Origin: Paenibacillus periandrae
GTDB taxonomy: Bacteria; Bacillota; Bacilli; Paenibacillales; NBRC-103111
Length of the DNA: 64,000 bases
Direction: 5' to 3'
Assembly (NCBI RefSeq): GCF_022458865.1
Contig: NZ_JAJNMU010000006.1
Location: forward strand, 310,001-374,000
Shown: positions 42,449 to 50,971 of the stretch, one piece after another
Layout of the letters: every line of letters starts with the position of its first letter
Position numbering within the stretch: position 1 is the first letter of the stretch
Position numbers and translations under genes: made by a program
The notes under the pieces: generated by a model
What the model saw: the letters and a program-made list of their open reading frames with translations, nothing else
The model's database searches: none
What the model was told of the DNA's origin: nothing

Positions 42449-42998
42449 GGACGTTCACCTCCTTGTCCTTCAGCAACTGCTTCATTTTTCTCTTGGCACG
42501 ATGCAGATCGTTCTGCACCTTGCTGACGGGTATGTCCAGAATGACCCCGATTTCCTCGTAGCTCAGATCATTCGTATATCGAAGCAGCAGCACCATTCGG
42601 TGTTGTGGGGATAAGCCCAGCAGCATATCATGAATTTCCAGTCTTTTTTCCATTTGCAAATACATAGTCTCAGGGCACTCCATATGTTCATGCGCATTCA
42701 GGTTGAGTCCGTAACCTGTATCAGCCTGTCTGCGCCTCCATGCATCTCTCAGTAAATTGGCAGCAATCGTATACAACCATGAAGCAAAGCTTCGATCTAT
42801 GTGATGGGAGGATAAGCTGCGATAAGCTTTGATGAATGCCTCCTGAGTCAAATCCTGTGCGTCCTGCTGCTGTGCACCCATACCTCTAAGCAGTTTATAC
42901 ACCCTATCTTTATACCGGTTTACAAGGAACGCGAAAGCTTCCTTACCACCTTGAAGCACTTCTTTGATCAGCGCTTCGTCATTCAACTGATCATCCAT
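42429..42998 (-). CDS. ECF RNA polymerase sigma factor
   Basis: A 189-residue sigma-70 family protein. Region 2 is EAFAFLVNRYKDRVYKLLRGM with DAQDLTQEAFIKAYRSL and FASWLYTIAANLLRDAWRRR. Region 4 is LSPQHRMVLLLRYTNDLSYEEIGVIL with VSKVQNDLHRAKRKMK. ATG at 42998 has GGAGG six bases before it. It overlaps the anti-sigma gene downstream, the typical autoregulated pair. It lies 137 bp downstream of the WG-repeat gene on the same strand. Confidence 0.93.
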   Translation of the reverse strand: MDDQLNDEALIKEVLQGGKEAFAFLVNRYKDRVYKLLRGMGAQQQDAQDLTQEAFIKAYRSLSSHHIDRSFASWLYTIAANLLRDAWRRRQADTGYGLNLNAHEHMECPETMYLQMEKRLEIHDMLLGLSPQHRMVLLLRYTNDLSYEEIGVILDIPVSKVQNDLHRAKRKMKQLLKDKEVNVHEMLER

Positions 42999-43135
42999 AA
43001 TCAACCTCCACAACATTCTCTACATTATATAGACGCAGCTCAGGCGTATTTCCTTTCATTTTTTACAAAAAAAATACAGCCCGCCTGCCACTAGGCAAGG
43101 AGCTGCGTCCAAATCCTATCCTTTAACCGTTTTAT

Positions 43136-45631
43136 TTAGTGAAAAGCCCGCCAAAACTCACCGTTGACCGCAATCAGATTCATGATACTGGAAAAAGGAA
43201 TTTTGAATGTCGGAAAACCCGCCACATAAGGCGCAATATCGTAGGGATAAAAATATAGATGCAACGCATGTTCCGATACATAGAACGGTTGATCCGCCTT
43301 GATCCCCTTGTAAGTATCCGGGAATACATACGAATATTGCGGGTCCTGCTTAATTTGCTGTCCTACAATCTCACTAAGCACGGAAACGTAACCGCTGTCC
43401 GGCTTAAACAGGTCCTTCAACTCGTAGATCCAGCCATTCATCAGATTAATGGGTGTATACAGCTTTGTAGGCATCCCATGCGCCGCTCCAAATGGAAAGT
43501 TGTAGCCATTCAGCTGAAGCTGCAACAAATTTTTCTTGAAAAATGAGACGTTAAAATCACCGCTATAGCTGTAATCAAGCTGAGTATCAGCAGGTACCGG
43601 CTTCACTTGAGACAGCTGCTTCAGCTTCTCATTCACTTGGGTTTGTGCGGCCTTGGAACTCATTCCTTCAATCTGCGGATAATACACCAGATAGTCTTTG
43701 TTCGGTTTATACTTAATCTCCCTGACACGATAAGGGGAACGAAGTGAAATCACCGTATTGGGCTGCCATACGACATGCCCTTTGCGGTCCACGTAGGACA
43801 ACCTTTGATCGATATTTACTTGAATGAGCGGCTTCATCCATACCAGGGTGCCACTCCCCTCCAACCGCGGAAAGCCCGGTGCAGCTTTGCCGCTTGGATC
43901 GATAAAATAAGTATGCTCACCATCCGTAACAGAAGCCAGCCCGTCCTTGAACTCGGATATATCCGTATACACAAACTCCGATAGCAGCTTGCCAAACAGA
44001 TCGGCAATGGCATATTTGGAGCCGATATACGGCCGTTTGGGATCAATGGCTTTCCCGATTGCGACCCTTTGTTCCCCCAGCGTATTTATCGTGTTATATT
44101 CAGGCTTAATTTCAAAGTTGGCGTCACGATCAATTAGGCCGTATTGTGCAGTGTAGTCTTCGGAAATATCCACGATCGCCCTGTTGTCCTCAAAAGGCAA
44201 GGCAGTTCTATACTGAGGCGAAATAATAATTTTGCCACGTTCATTGATGTATCCGAATTTGCCAGAGGCTTCCTTCTGAAAGGGTAGTAAACCATTTCCT
44301 AATGCACCAACATACGCATAGGGATACGAGGCCAAACGTACTCCATTCTTGTCAATCAAGCTATACGATTTTTTTTTCACTTTGACAACAGCCTTGCCTG
44401 CATGAAAGTCACCTGCATCTTCATACTGCGGGGCAATAACCTCACGGCCCTGCAGATCCAGATAGCCATAACGTTGGCTTTCGGGGTTATTGGTGCTTAA
44501 ATTGGCAAATACCGCTCGCTCATTACTATAAGGAGCAATATAGCTGTAGGCTTTATCGGTGACAACTTGACCATTCTCATCCATTACCTTAAAACCCTGC
44601 CCGTCGATTACAATAGCGCGTCCTTCGGAATAAGAACTGATAGAATCCCATACAGGCGGAACAACCTGCTTGCCCGTAAGATCGATCATACCGCTATGCT
44701 CTTTAACCTGCACAACCGCATAACCATTGCTCTGAAATTGTGCTGCATAAGCATACTGGGGCTTGATAACCCACTCGCCCCGATCGTCGATATATCCCCA
44801 CTTTGTTCCATGAATCGTTAACAACGAAGCGGGGAACAGAGAGGTTGCACGCGTATCAGCCTCCTGCTGAGCCTGCTCTAGCTGAATCAGCTTCTGCAAA
44901 TCCTGCAGCATGTCTGGAGTAGGGTAAGCAGGCTTCAGGCTGATTGCTTTATCCAACGATTCAGCCGCAGCTTCAGGCATATCGGCTTTAACCTGTGCAT
45001 CCGCCAAATAGTACCAGTAATACGCATAATCGGGATGCTTGCCAGCTAGTTCCTCATAGTAGCGGACTACCCTTTGAAAGTAATAAGGATACACATCCCA
45101 TGCATTCGTGAACTCGCCATTATGCCATCTAAGTACCTCCACCTTATACGCTTCACCCGTATCGTGGGTCCACAGTGCAATTTCACTCAACCCATCCCGG
45201 CCATACCGTCCTGGCATATCCTCGATCTCCACATAGCTGTAATTCATATCGGTTGGGGCTGCATCCTTGAAGCCATTAGCCGTCCATTCGTAGACAGACA
45301 GCTTCGACCAAATCGAGCCGATCTGCCAGCCGACAATCAAGTTGCTGCGGTCACGGCTGGTCACCGGGGCAGTAGTAAGCAGGCTTACTGCATAGCCTGG
45401 TCCTTTCAAATAAGCAAAGGGTCTCCATTCATTGCCCAACTGCTTTAATATCGTTACTCCATTTTCATCGTTCATTCTGTAAGCATACGCTATTTCGGGG
45501 TACCCATCCCCATCCAGATCGGCCCGGGCAGATACGGGACGAGGAGAGTTCAAGTCTACAGTCAGCGATTGCGCAGCTTGAGCTGCATACGCCCGGATCA
45601 GCTGATAGGTCTGTGTTTCATTCATCATCAT
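43136..45631 (-). CDS. WG-repeat protein with RsiV-like DUF3298/DUF4163 C-terminus
   Basis: An 831-residue protein. Residues 1-170 contain FG-GAP-like elements (ADLDGDGYPEIAYAYR); about 195-245 form a TPR-like segment (YYLADAQVKADMPEAAAESLDKAI). About 270-600 hold roughly eight WG repeats (KWGYIDDRGEWVIKPQYAYA, RYGYLDLQGREVIAPQY, KFGYINERGKIIISPQYR). The last 200 residues resemble the RsiV/DUF3298 domain and end with YPYDIAPYVAGFPTFKIPFSSI. No signal peptide or membrane helix is evident, although this C-terminal domain is usually outside the cell. GAGGTG precedes the ATG run. Function unknown; the sigma/anti-sigma genes downstream hint at signalling. Confidence 0.82.
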   Translation of the reverse strand: MMMNETQTYQLIRAYAAQAAQSLTVDLNSPRPVSARADLDGDGYPEIAYAYRMNDENGVTILKQLGNEWRPFAYLKGPGYAVSLLTTAPVTSRDRSNLIVGWQIGSIWSKLSVYEWTANGFKDAAPTDMNYSYVEIEDMPGRYGRDGLSEIALWTHDTGEAYKVEVLRWHNGEFTNAWDVYPYYFQRVVRYYEELAGKHPDYAYYWYYLADAQVKADMPEAAAESLDKAISLKPAYPTPDMLQDLQKLIQLEQAQQEADTRATSLFPASLLTIHGTKWGYIDDRGEWVIKPQYAYAAQFQSNGYAVVQVKEHSGMIDLTGKQVVPPVWDSISSYSEGRAIVIDGQGFKVMDENGQVVTDKAYSYIAPYSNERAVFANLSTNNPESQRYGYLDLQGREVIAPQYEDAGDFHAGKAVVKVKKKSYSLIDKNGVRLASYPYAYVGALGNGLLPFQKEASGKFGYINERGKIIISPQYRTALPFEDNRAIVDISEDYTAQYGLIDRDANFEIKPEYNTINTLGEQRVAIGKAIDPKRPYIGSKYAIADLFGKLLSEFVYTDISEFKDGLASVTDGEHTYFIDPSGKAAPGFPRLEGSGTLVWMKPLIQVNIDQRLSYVDRKGHVVWQPNTVISLRSPYRVREIKYKPNKDYLVYYPQIEGMSSKAAQTQVNEKLKQLSQVKPVPADTQLDYSYSGDFNVSFFKKNLLQLQLNGYNFPFGAAHGMPTKLYTPINLMNGWIYELKDLFKPDSGYVSVLSEIVGQQIKQDPQYSYVFPDTYKGIKADQPFYVSEHALHLYFYPYDIAPYVAGFPTFKIPFSSIMNLIAVNGEFWRAFH

Positions 45632-45850
45632 CTCAGCACCTCATATGGTTAGTCGCCTATAGCATATGGGCATCTAGTCAATTCGGTGCATGATGGACTG
45701 ATTGTCGATGTCTGCAGTCCTGCAACAATTAGCATATTCACAGCTTTAAATAAAAGAAAATCCCTGTATATCTCACAATTAATGAATTACTGGAGCATGT
45801 ATGTATGGGAACAGAAGCTGTTCTGTATATTAGGGGATCTATGACAAGGC

Positions 45851-46504
45851 TTATTCAGCCAGTCCGTTTTTGAATGCGTAGATGGCCGCTTGGGTACGAT
45901 CCTCGACACCGAGCTTGGCCAGGATGTTCGTTACATGGAATTTAACCGTTTTGATTCCGATAAACAGCTCGTCCGCAACGTCCTGGTTCGAACGCCCGGA
46001 TGCAATAAGCCGCAGTACCTCCATCTCGCGCTCCGTCAATTCTTCGTGGGCCGGTGCAATAGGCTTCGGCTGGCGGAAACGGTTCATAATTTTGGAAGCA
46101 ACCTGCGATTCAAGAATCGATTGCCCTTTGACCGCAGCACGTATTGCCTGAGCCACCTCTGCCGCGCGTGATGTTTTCAGTAAATAGCTGAATGCGCCCG
46201 CTTCAATAACAGGGTACATCTTTTCATCATCCAGAAAGCTTGTCAGCACAACGACCTTACAATCGGGATACAGCTTAAGCAGCTGCTTCGTGGTTTCAAT
46301 TCCATCCATACCTTCCATGACAAGATCCATCAGAACCACATCCGGCTTGTACTCTTGAGCCAGACGAATCCCTTCGGCACCGTTGCTCGCTTCCCCAACT
46401 ACCTCAATGTCGTCCTCTGTGCTTAACACGGCCGCAAGACCGATCCGTACCATCTCATGATCGTCCACCAGCAATACTTTTATTGCCTGCTCCTCATTCT
46501 CCAA
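45851..46504 (-). CDS. liaR: LiaR-type response regulator (NarL/LuxR family)
   Basis: A 217-residue regulator with a receiver domain (D14-D15, phospho-acceptor D60 in VLMDLVMEGMDG, Lys in SYLLKTS) and a LuxR helix-turn-helix (LTEREMEVLRLIASGRSNQDVADEL). It pairs with the LiaS-type kinase and should activate the lia promoter upstream. The start is TTG at 46504, behind AAGGAGT and overlapping the kinase gene by 11 bp. It is the last gene of the seven-gene lia operon; no cotranscribed gene follows. Confidence 0.93.
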   Translation of the reverse strand: MENEEQAIKVLLVDDHEMVRIGLAAVLSTEDDIEVVGEASNGAEGIRLAQEYKPDVVLMDLVMEGMDGIETTKQLLKLYPDCKVVVLTSFLDDEKMYPVIEAGAFSYLLKTSRAAEVAQAIRAAVKGQSILESQVASKIMNRFRQPKPIAPAHEELTEREMEVLRLIASGRSNQDVADELFIGIKTVKFHVTNILAKLGVEDRTQAAIYAFKNGLAE

Positions 46505-47561
46505 GCTCTTCCACTCCTTCCGCTATAATAGGAACCCGAATATCAATTCGCGTGCCCTTACCCGGTGCCGTAATCAGATTCAGGGACCCGCCGATTTCGT
46601 TCACACGCTCTTTCATGGTCATAATGCCATACGAAGCATGCTTCTTTACATCCAGATCAAAGCCGATTCCGTTATCGCGGATAAGCAAACGAATGCTTTC
46701 CGCCGACGACTGCGTGAGCCGTACCTCCAGTCGTGTCGCCTTGGAATGCCGCAGCGCATTCGACATGGCTTCCTGAACAATACGGAACAGATGATCCTCT
46801 ATCCCTTTAGGCAGATGGATATCGTCTGTCAGCTCGCCTACGATCTCCATTGGCACCTTGGCCGCTAACTCATCCAGCAGCTCGACCAGGCCCTCTGACA
46901 GCCGTTTGCCTTCCAGATGAACAGGCCGCAAATGCAGCAGCAGCGCACGCATTTCCGATTGTGCGACGGATGCCATTTCCTCAATCAAATATATTTGTCG
47001 CTGAGCCTTGTCAAAATCCTTATCCAGCGTGCGTCCGACGGCCGTTGCGGTCATCGAGATTGCAAAAAGCTGCTGGCTGACCGCATCATGCAGCTCTCTC
47101 GCCAACCGCTGCCGCTCTTCAACAATTGCCGAATATTTGGCTTTTTGCGCAAGCTGCGCGTTGTTATTGGAAAGCCGCTGCAGCGAGCTGACCTGCTCTT
47201 CCCATTTTTTCGTTATCTCGTTAAGCTGCTCTCCCAACCGTCCGATTTCATCCTCACCCAGCGGGGGAACGGTGCGGGTCAAATTCCCCTTTTCCAGTGC
47301 AAGCATGACCTCACCAAGCTGCTCAAGCCGGGATTTCATCTTGCCGCTGTACCAGATGCCATATACACCGCCGATGGTAACAACGATCAGAATCAGGGTC
47401 AGGCTCATCTGAATCCCTTCACTCCAGGAAGTAAACTCTTTGAGATATCCGTAATGAATCAGGAAATACACAATAACGCCAAACAAAACAAGGCTGAGCC
47501 CAATCGACTCACCCATGCTTCGCCACATCATATTGGTCAGCCGTTTATTGTGCCTTTCCAT
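46494..47561 (-). CDS. liaS: LiaS-type sensor histidine kinase
   Basis: A 355-residue intramembrane-sensing kinase. Two helices (about 19-37 and 52-71) enclose only about 14 extracellular residues, so the stimulus is probably relayed by another membrane protein (LiaF in Bacillus). HAMP follows, then a HisKA_3 domain with H158 (RQRLARELHDAVSQQL) and an ATPase domain (NALRHSKATRLEV, DNGIGFD). The LiaFSR system answers cell-wall antibiotics and membrane damage. Confidence 0.93.
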   Translation of the reverse strand: MERHNKRLTNMMWRSMGESIGLSLVLFGVIVYFLIHYGYLKEFTSWSEGIQMSLTLILIVVTIGGVYGIWYSGKMKSRLEQLGEVMLALEKGNLTRTVPPLGEDEIGRLGEQLNEITKKWEEQVSSLQRLSNNNAQLAQKAKYSAIVEERQRLARELHDAVSQQLFAISMTATAVGRTLDKDFDKAQRQIYLIEEMASVAQSEMRALLLHLRPVHLEGKRLSEGLVELLDELAAKVPMEIVGELTDDIHLPKGIEDHLFRIVQEAMSNALRHSKATRLEVRLTQSSAESIRLLIRDNGIGFDLDVKKHASYGIMTMKERVNEIGGSLNLITAPGKGTRIDIRVPIIAEGVEELGE

Positions 47562-47594
47562 TAAGCATGTCCTCCCAGCATTCGTACAATTCCT

Positions 47595-48305
47595 CTATAC
47601 AATCTTGATATCGATATCAGCGATAATATAGGAAATCATCAGCTTCACCTGTGTATCGGCCGTTTCAAAGTTAGCTGTTTGCCACACGGTTTTATTTAAA
47701 ATGCCAGATTCCTTATTAGGTCCAATTACAGCTTCCCCGAAAATAACAGATGAGGTGACCGACAGACCCATATCCTCCGGCACGATAATGTCCAGATCTG
47801 CAATGACGCCCTGCAGAACAAGCGTAACTTCTTTTTGTTCAGGAATCGCATAGGTCAAATCAATCTTCACTTCGCCAATAACATGCCAAATGGAGCTATT
47901 GCGCAGAACCCATGGCTCTTTTCCCCAACGCACACTCTCAATCAAGCTCTTCTTCACATAGCTTTCAGCTCGATGCAGCTGCCTCGAACGAATATAGAAA
48001 AATCCCAAAGATATTAAGATAATGGCAAGCAGCAATGAGAAATTACCGCCTAATAATATAACAAGCCCGATCCCCATCAAAATGTAGCCCTTGCGGGGTG
48101 AGGACTTTCTCACCCTATGAATACCGACAAAGATCAGCACAATGGCAAGCACGGTGAAAAAGCCCCAATGATTATTGGAAAGCAAAAATATGCCGACGCC
48201 GATCAATACCAGCGCTACATTGCGGTCGTTGCGGTTGCCCTTCCGGTCGTGACCAGTGCCTTCTCCGTGATCGCTTCCCTTCCATTTACGGTCAAATTTC
48301 TTCAT
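47595..48305 (-). CDS. liaF: LiaF-type membrane inhibitor of the LiaS kinase
   Basis: A 236-residue protein with a charged N-terminus (Lys/Arg/Gly/His-rich, about 1-28), four hydrophobic segments (about 29-125) and a C-terminal soluble domain beginning near HVIGEVKIDLTYAIPEQKEVTLVLQGVIADLDIIVPEDMG. This is the LiaF/DUF2154 architecture. LiaF restrains LiaS without stress. It lies 33 bp before liaS. A hairpin at 48359-48396 separates it from the upstream half of the operon. Confidence 0.92.
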   Translation of the reverse strand: MKKFDRKWKGSDHGEGTGHDRKGNRNDRNVALVLIGVGIFLLSNNHWGFFTVLAIVLIFVGIHRVRKSSPRKGYILMGIGLVILLGGNFSLLLAIILISLGFFYIRSRQLHRAESYVKKSLIESVRWGKEPWVLRNSSIWHVIGEVKIDLTYAIPEQKEVTLVLQGVIADLDIIVPEDMGLSVTSSVIFGEAVIGPNKESGILNKTVWQTANFETADTQVKLMISYIIADIDIKIV

Positions 48306-48358
48306 CCTATGCTGCCTCCTTTCTTATGCTGATTCTGGGTGGTAGTTTATATAGGCGG

Positions 48359-48396
48359 AAAAGCCATAGCGGCTTTGAAATGGCCCTATGGCTTTT
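48359..48396. terminator. Intra-operon terminator between liaH and liaF
   Basis: AAAAGCCATAG (48359-48369) pairs with CTATGGCTTTT (48386-48396). Either strand has a short T/A-tract. It could lower expression of liaFSR relative to liaIH, as reported for the B. subtilis lia locus. Confidence 0.72.
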
Positions 48397-48453
48397 TGCC
48401 TTACCAAGCATATCACAATTCGGTATCTACTCAAAGAGGATAATGCGAAGAAA

Positions 48454-49158
48454 TTACTGTGACTTTTCTGTACCCAGCTTTTCTTTTAACAGCTGCAGCT
48501 GATCATCGACTTTCTTTTGCTTGGCCGCATCTACGCTGCCCGCAGGTGTGTAGCCAACTCCACCCGAGTATGCACTGCTGCCCACGTAAGGCTTGCGAGC
48601 AATTTCAGCTTCCACTTCAAGGGTTACAATCTTGTCTTCCATACGTCTAAAGCCTTTGGCTGCTTGACCGCCTTCGATGACATTGTGTGCACTGACTTGT
48701 GCCATCTGACGCTGTGCTCTCGCCAGTTGAGCGCGGGATACCAGCTCACTGCGCTTGTTGCGCATTTGATAGAACGCATCCTTCATCTCATGAAGCTGTT
48801 GAACGAGCTCGGCAGCCTGTACCTTGGCCTGCTCATGCGATTCGGCATACTCGGTAATTTTGCCTTCGTAATACAGCTTTTGCTCCAGAGCCTGACGAGC
48901 AGCCAATTCCTGACCATTCTTCAAGGCTTCCTTAGCTTGCTCTTCACGTTGATCAGTTAAACGAATCGCTTCTTCATAACGTTCCTTCAGCTTACGCTCG
49001 TTGGCAATCTGGCGGGCTACCGTTACTTCCGCTTGAGCAATTTCTTCCTCCATATCACGCAAATACTGGTTCAGCATAATAATCGGATCTTCAACTTTAT
49101 CCAAAATTTCATGCAGTGATGCTTTCGTCATGTCCTTAATTCTTGAAAATACTCCCAT
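48454..49158 (-). CDS. liaH: PspA/IM30-family membrane stress protein (LiaH type)
   Basis: A 234-residue, highly charged coiled-coil protein. The N-terminal amphipathic helix and core ([40 protein letters not shown]) are PspA/ESCRT-III-like. The C-terminal 40 residues are Gly/Ser/Tyr-rich then charged. Such proteins assemble into rings or rods that coat and stabilise damaged membrane. It follows the PspC gene by three bases and is one of two PspA homologues in the operon. Confidence 0.93.
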   Translation of the reverse strand: MGVFSRIKDMTKASLHEILDKVEDPIIMLNQYLRDMEEEIAQAEVTVARQIANERKLKERYEEAIRLTDQREEQAKEALKNGQELAARQALEQKLYYEGKITEYAESHEQAKVQAAELVQQLHEMKDAFYQMRNKRSELVSRAQLARAQRQMAQVSAHNVIEGGQAAKGFRRMEDKIVTLEVEAEIARKPYVGSSAYSGGVGYTPAGSVDAAKQKKVDDQLQLLKEKLGTEKSQ

Positions 49159-49161
49159 GGT

Positions 49162-49704
49162 TTACACGTCCCCTTTGGTTTGTTGGTTTTTTTCGTATTG
49201 CGCTACTTTGGCACGAAGCTCTTCGATTTCTTTCCACATTGCTTTTTTCTCAATATCCTTCATCAGGTCATCCAGATTGTCGCCGGCTTGACCTTGTCCA
49301 TTCGCCTGTGAGCCTGGAGAGCCAGCCCCATTAGCTCCGAATTGGTTGTTGTACTGACGATATTCATTGCGTTTATGCTTGCGATAGCCACAGCCATGTT
49401 TTTTTCCATCCCATTCCTGTCCCCATGGCTGTTGTCCCCATCCAGGTCCAGCTTGACCATTCCAATTCGGTGCCCCGGCACCTTCGAATCCGTAGCCCGG
49501 ACCAAACGGTCCATGATCACGCGGTTCCTTCGGAATAACCAGTGCAGCCAGGAAATACAAGACAATTACGACTCCACCGGAAAAGAAAGTGGTGAATACC
49601 AGGATCAAACGAATCCAAGTTGAATCGATTCCTAAAGTTTCTGCCAATCCACCGGACAGACCGGTTACATATCGGTCCGAACGTGAACGATATAATTTAC
49701 TCAT
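49162..49704 (-). CDS. PspC-domain membrane protein with Gly/Gln-rich tail
   Basis: A 180-residue protein. Residues 1-60 are a PspC domain (KLYRSRSDRYVTGLSGGLAETLGIDSTWIRLILV with a helix to VIPKEP). A low-complexity Gly/Pro/Asn/Gln/Trp-rich stretch follows (about 65-145), then a charged coiled coil (DLMKDIEKKAMWKEIEELRAKVAQYEK). It likely anchors or recruits the PspA-type proteins. The ATG overlaps the stop of the upstream pspA-like gene (ATGA). Confidence 0.92.
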   Translation of the reverse strand: MSKLYRSRSDRYVTGLSGGLAETLGIDSTWIRLILVFTTFFSGGVVIVLYFLAALVIPKEPRDHGPFGPGYGFEGAGAPNWNGQAGPGWGQQPWGQEWDGKKHGCGYRKHKRNEYRQYNNQFGANGAGSPGSQANGQGQAGDNLDDLMKDIEKKAMWKEIEELRAKVAQYEKNQQTKGDV

Positions 49705-50390
49705 GATCGCATCCAGCCTTCCTCCTGCAATTTAACCTTGAGCTTGGCCATCTCCTGGTCCAGCGCTTGCGAGGCTGCCGTCCCAACGGCTTGCAGCACC
49801 TCACGTCCATGGCTTCTCACTTCGCGCAATGCGCGTGCTGCCGACTCCATATCGGAGACACGTTCCTCTAACCGATCAAACATCCGCGGCTGTTCAGCAC
49901 CAATTCCGCCGCCCATACCACGCAGCCGTTCGTTCATCCGCTGCTGCAGGCGCAAGCTCTCCAATCGTGCAATGTAATAGCTGCGTTTGGAGGCAATTTC
50001 CTCGTAATCCGCTTTGAATTGCTGAAGCTGGCTTTCCAGCTCGACAATGCCAAGCTTGCTTTGATCGTACAGCATTTTGTACTGTACACTGCGTTCTTCC
50101 TGCTGCAGCTTTTCCTGAAGGGCAATGCGGGCTACTTCATCCTCGCCAGCCTTCAGCGCCATCAGCGCTTGCTGCTCGCGGCGTTCCATCAATTGCGCAG
50201 CTGTCATATACTGTTGTCTCAGCCCGGAGGCGTGTGACAAGCACTGCTGCAGGAGGCGCTCCGAGTCGCGAATTTGCTCGGCCTGAGAGTTCAAATATTT
50301 ATCTATCAGGCGAACCGGATCTTCTGAATTTTCCAGCATTTCATTGAATGTAGCAACCGTAATATCTCTGAATCGTTTGCCTAAACCCAT
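49701..50390 (-). CDS. Second PspA/IM30-family protein
   Basis: A 229-residue coiled-coil protein with N-terminal MGLGKRFRDITVATFNEMLENSEDPVRLIDKYL, matching the PspA pattern but clearly diverged from the liaH product: it is Gln-rich and carries RGMGGGIGAEQPRMFDRLEERV near the C-terminus. ATG at 50390 is eight bases after GGTGG; a GTG 12 bases earlier is possible. Two paralogues in one operon may form mixed assemblies. Overlaps the PspC gene by four bases. Confidence 0.9.
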   Translation of the reverse strand: MGLGKRFRDITVATFNEMLENSEDPVRLIDKYLNSQAEQIRDSERLLQQCLSHASGLRQQYMTAAQLMERREQQALMALKAGEDEVARIALQEKLQQEERSVQYKMLYDQSKLGIVELESQLQQFKADYEEIASKRSYYIARLESLRLQQRMNERLRGMGGGIGAEQPRMFDRLEERVSDMESAARALREVRSHGREVLQAVGTAASQALDQEMAKLKVKLQEEGWMRS

Positions 50391-50429
50391 GCTTCTTACC
50401 ACCTTTATCTTGGAATCTGACTATAAGTC

Positions 50430-50729
50430 TTAATAAGCGCGTGATTTTCTTTTCAAGCTTGATATTCCATATACGATTAACCCTATGGCGACTAATATAG
50501 CAATCACACCGGACAACTTCACGATCAGCACTAGCGAACCGATGGCAATCAATATCAGACCGATAATCGTACGATCATTTCGAAGTCCCACATAACCTAA
50601 ACCAATCAGCGCAACCGGGAATAAGAAACTCATGATGTGCCCCATATGCAATCCCATTTTGCTAAGCAGAATCATGACACCGAATGCTATAAGCGCCAAC
50701 GCCAAACCGCTGTTTCGATTCAATCTCAT
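50430..50729 (-). CDS. liaI: LiaI-like small membrane protein
   Basis: A 99-residue protein made of about four hydrophobic segments (LALALIAFGVMILL, ILLSKMGLHMGHIMSFLFPV, IIGLILIAIGSLVLIV, GVIAILVAIGLIVYGI) with a basic end (KRKSRAY). In Bacillus LiaI tethers LiaH to the membrane. It is the first gene of the operon. The match is to the general LiaF-TM/LiaI pattern, so the symbol is by position and type. Confidence 0.72.
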   Translation of the reverse strand: MRLNRNSGLALALIAFGVMILLSKMGLHMGHIMSFLFPVALIGLGYVGLRNDRTIIGLILIAIGSLVLIVKLSGVIAILVAIGLIVYGISSLKRKSRAY

Positions 50730-50775
50730 TTATGTATCACCGCCTTTCGTTGTGTTGTCTCTTGCTCATGTCTTT

Positions 50776-50802
50776 ATTCTAGACCACGCAACCCTTTTTC
50801 AA
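50776..50802 (-). promoter_or_regulatory. Possible promoter of the lia operon
   Basis: On the minus strand TTGAAA (50802-50797) and TAGAAT (50781-50776) stand 15 bases apart, shorter than ideal, about 46 bp before the start codon. A weak spacing would fit a promoter that needs an activator such as LiaR. Confidence 0.4.
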
Positions 50803-50971
50803 AACGGACCTGCGGCGGTATTTCATACTGGACCAAAGTCGGGGCAGCTGCACGACCTCAGACGACACCTATGGATATACGCTCAAAGGAGCAACAGAAA
50901 AAGCGCAATCCGCCATTCCTGCAGCTCGCGCTTCTTCTGTTGCTTCCATATTCAGAACCATGCCTAAACCG

